Source: an uncultured Opitutales bacterium
GTDB taxonomy: Bacteria; Verrucomicrobiota; Verrucomicrobiia; Opitutales; UBA953
Length of the DNA stretch: 64,000 nucleotides
Assembly: GCA_934675585.1 (NCBI GenBank)
Contig: CAKUQY010000002.1
Location: forward strand, 1 to 64,000
Direction of reading: 5' to 3'
Of the stretch, positions 62,902 through 64,000 are shown one piece after another. Each line of letters opens with the position of its first letter. The first letter of the stretch is position 1. The notes under the pieces were generated by a model. The model saw only the letters and a program-made list of their open reading frames with translations, was not told the DNA's origin and did not search any database. The position numbers and the translations under genes were made by a program.

Positions 62902-64000
62902 TTATTTTTCGGGAACGCATTTTTGTTTCATTGCGTTTACTTGAATGCGTGTTTTGTGAAATTCTGCGAGCGAATCAAAATACGCGAGCGATGCTTCAAA
63001 ACTTTGTTGTGCAGCTTCTGACAAAACCGCGGGCGACAATTCGCCAATATCAATAGCGCGATAAATTTTTTCTAAACGTTCGTGCAAATTTTTGGCGCGT
63101 TGTTGTTGCTTGCGACAATAAGATTCGTTAGCGATTTGAGCGCGTTCTAAACGACGCAAATTATAAAATTGTTCCTGCCAAAGCGTCAGCGTTTCGATGC
63201 GCAAAACTTCACGCGTTCCCGTGGCTTCGGCAATCCCGCGACGATTGCGATTCCACAACGGCAACGAAAAACCAACGCCCAAGGTGAACGAATCTTCAAA
63301 TTCATCGTTCCCGTCGATCTCATAACTTGGGCTGAGCGAAAGTTCTGGATACTGCTTACGAATTTCAGTTTTTAATGCAATTTCGCTCGCGTTGTAGGTC
63401 GCAAGCGCCGCGCGCATTTTTGGCTGTTCTGCGAGTTCTTCAGCGCTTGGCGAAATAATACACGCGGGAATTTCCTCAGGAAAATTTGTGTCCAATTTAA
63501 TTTCAGCCGACGCGTTGGGCTTTAAACCCAACTTGCGCATAATGTCGGCGTGAAGTTCGACAAGTCGCAAATACAACGCTTGGCGTTCCCGCTCGGTCGC
63601 ATTTTCACGGTCTTCGGCGGCTTGCATTTCATCTTGTGTGATTTCGCCCGCCTCTGCCAATTGTTCAAGACGATCATTTTCCAAAATCGTTTTTTGCAAA
63701 TACGCGTCTGTAAAATCTAATTTCTTTTTGGTCGCCGAATAATCAACCCAAAGCATTGCAAGCTCGCTGCGAAAATCAAGTTCTGCCTGCGCAAGCTGCC
63801 AATAATCTGCTTCTGAATAAAATGCCGCGATTTCTTTTTCCAAACCAGGCAAACCTGTAATCGGGAGCGTCAAACTCAAACCTGGAGAATACGCCCATGG
63901 TTGCGCGCTCGTTGATAAAGTGCGTTTGACAGACATTGAAAAATCGGGATCTTGCCAAAGTCCCGACATTGCTTCAACCGCTTTTGATTGCGCGAGTTTT
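62902..64000 (-). CDS. TolC/CzcC-like outer-membrane channel (5' end beyond window)
   Basis: Partial CDS; the frame stays open to the window edge (KLAQSKAVEAMSGLWQDPDF), so the start lies past 64000. The visible 366 residues contain the alternating helical coils of TolC-type proteins, for example AELDFRSELAMLWVDYSATK and EELAEQPKMRAALATYNASE, and SPSYEIDGNDEFEDSFTLGV, then FSLPLWNRNRRGIAEA, the loop block of CzcC-like channels. It is the third component of the CzcCBA-type operon, 30 bp from the adaptor. Confidence 0.88.
   Translation of the reverse strand, partial: KLAQSKAVEAMSGLWQDPDFSMSVKRTLSTSAQPWAYSPGLSLTLPITGLPGLEKEIAAFYSEADYWQLAQAELDFRSELAMLWVDYSATKKKLDFTDAYLQKTILENDRLEQLAEAGEITQDEMQAAEDRENATERERQALYLRLVELHADIMRKLGLKPNASAEIKLDTNFPEEIPACIISPSAEELAEQPKMRAALATYNASEIALKTEIRKQYPELSLSPSYEIDGNDEFEDSFTLGVGFSLPLWNRNRRGIAEATGTREVLRIETLTLWQEQFYNLRRLERAQIANESYCRKQQQRAKNLHERLEKIYRAIDIGELSPAVLSEAAQQSFEASLAYFDSLAEFHKTRIQVNAMKQKCVPEK

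Larger units (their letters stand above)
1..64000. repeat. Iterated word GCGGGAACGC / GCGTTCCCGC across the window
   Basis: A non-palindromic word, core GGGAACG and usually GCGGGAACGC, recurs on both strands in coding and intergenic DNA. Counting the 7-base core by eye gave about 20 copies in positions 1-5000, 18 in 10460-12709 and 25 in 41180-45128. Chance would give about 0.6 per 5 kb on both strands. No reading frame of the word contains a stop, so it is tolerated in genes, where it encodes AGT, VPA, RER, GNA or FP. Variants with one changed base (GCGGGAGCG, GCGGGATCG, GGGAACA) also occur. It is rare or absent in guaB, the flippase at 55882-57429 and the protease part of the autotransporter. 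Its role is unknown; uptake-signal-like or HIP1-like functions are inference only. Confidence 0.95.

Overview
The window looks like a Gram-negative, moderate-GC bacterium, most probably a member of the Verrucomicrobiota (Opitutae-like). The Gram-negative call rests on a LolA-like carrier, an autotransporter beta-barrel, a TolC/RND efflux set and an LpxL-like acyltransferase. The Verrucomicrobiota call rests mainly on a four-gene pseudopilin cassette resembling the 'Verru_Chthon' families (46-49.5 kb). Very few genes have a recognisable Shine-Dalgarno sequence; starts are usually preceded by A/T-rich sequence. The taxonomic placement is an inference.

The most striking property is an iterated non-palindromic word, GCGGGAACGC (core GGGAACG). 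It occurs in both orientations, inside genes and between them, about once per 125-250 bp in many stretches. In proteins it appears as AGT, VPA, RER, GN or FP. Head-to-head pairs of the word form several intrinsic terminators, as DNA uptake sequences do in Neisseria and Pasteurellaceae. Its function here is unknown.

Layout. 0-4.5 kb: argG, an oligopeptide-type ABC ATPase, a putative outer-membrane protein, plsX and rpmF. 4.7-5.7 kb: an acyltransferase broken at an A8 run. 5.8-12.7 kb: an operon matching the thioesterase/transport half of an aryl-polyene (APE) cluster: DUF3261 lipoprotein, ketosynthase, dehydratase, thioesterase, LpxL-like acyltransferase, LolA-like protein and MMPL exporter. 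12.7-18.3 kb: recD2, an ExbB/TolQ-type channel and a long periplasmic TPR protein. 18.6-19.8 kb: a divergent sigma-70-like protein, then tRNA-His. 20-25 kb: a PatB-type lyase, a DUF3737 protein, a second acyltransferase and guaB. 25.1-27.5 kb: degenerate genes, a sulfatase-modifying-factor-like lipoprotein and repeats. 27.5-29.3 kb: a lipoprotein, a BadF-type kinase and a SET-domain protein. 29.4-39 kb: housekeeping genes metX, gltA, cysS, serS, ndk, parB and rbfA, with a LysM protein and a CrtI-like oxidoreductase, then tRNA-Gly.

39.1-46.1 kb holds a 1,883-residue subtilisin/kexin-like autotransporter flanked by 111-bp direct repeats and followed by about 1 kb of repeats. 46.2-50.1 kb carries the pseudopilin cassette and a glycosyltransferase. 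50.2-52.4 kb is a repeat-rich region with a decayed toxin-antitoxin pair and a small two-gene module. 52.4-57.4 kb is a surface-polysaccharide cluster (pyruvyl transferase, F420-hydrogenase-beta-like protein, nitroreductase, flippase). Its nitroreductase contains a G18 tract that probably makes its C-terminus phase variable. 57.5-64 kb: a GbsR/MarR-like regulator and a CzcCBA-type metal efflux operon whose outer-membrane gene runs off the window.
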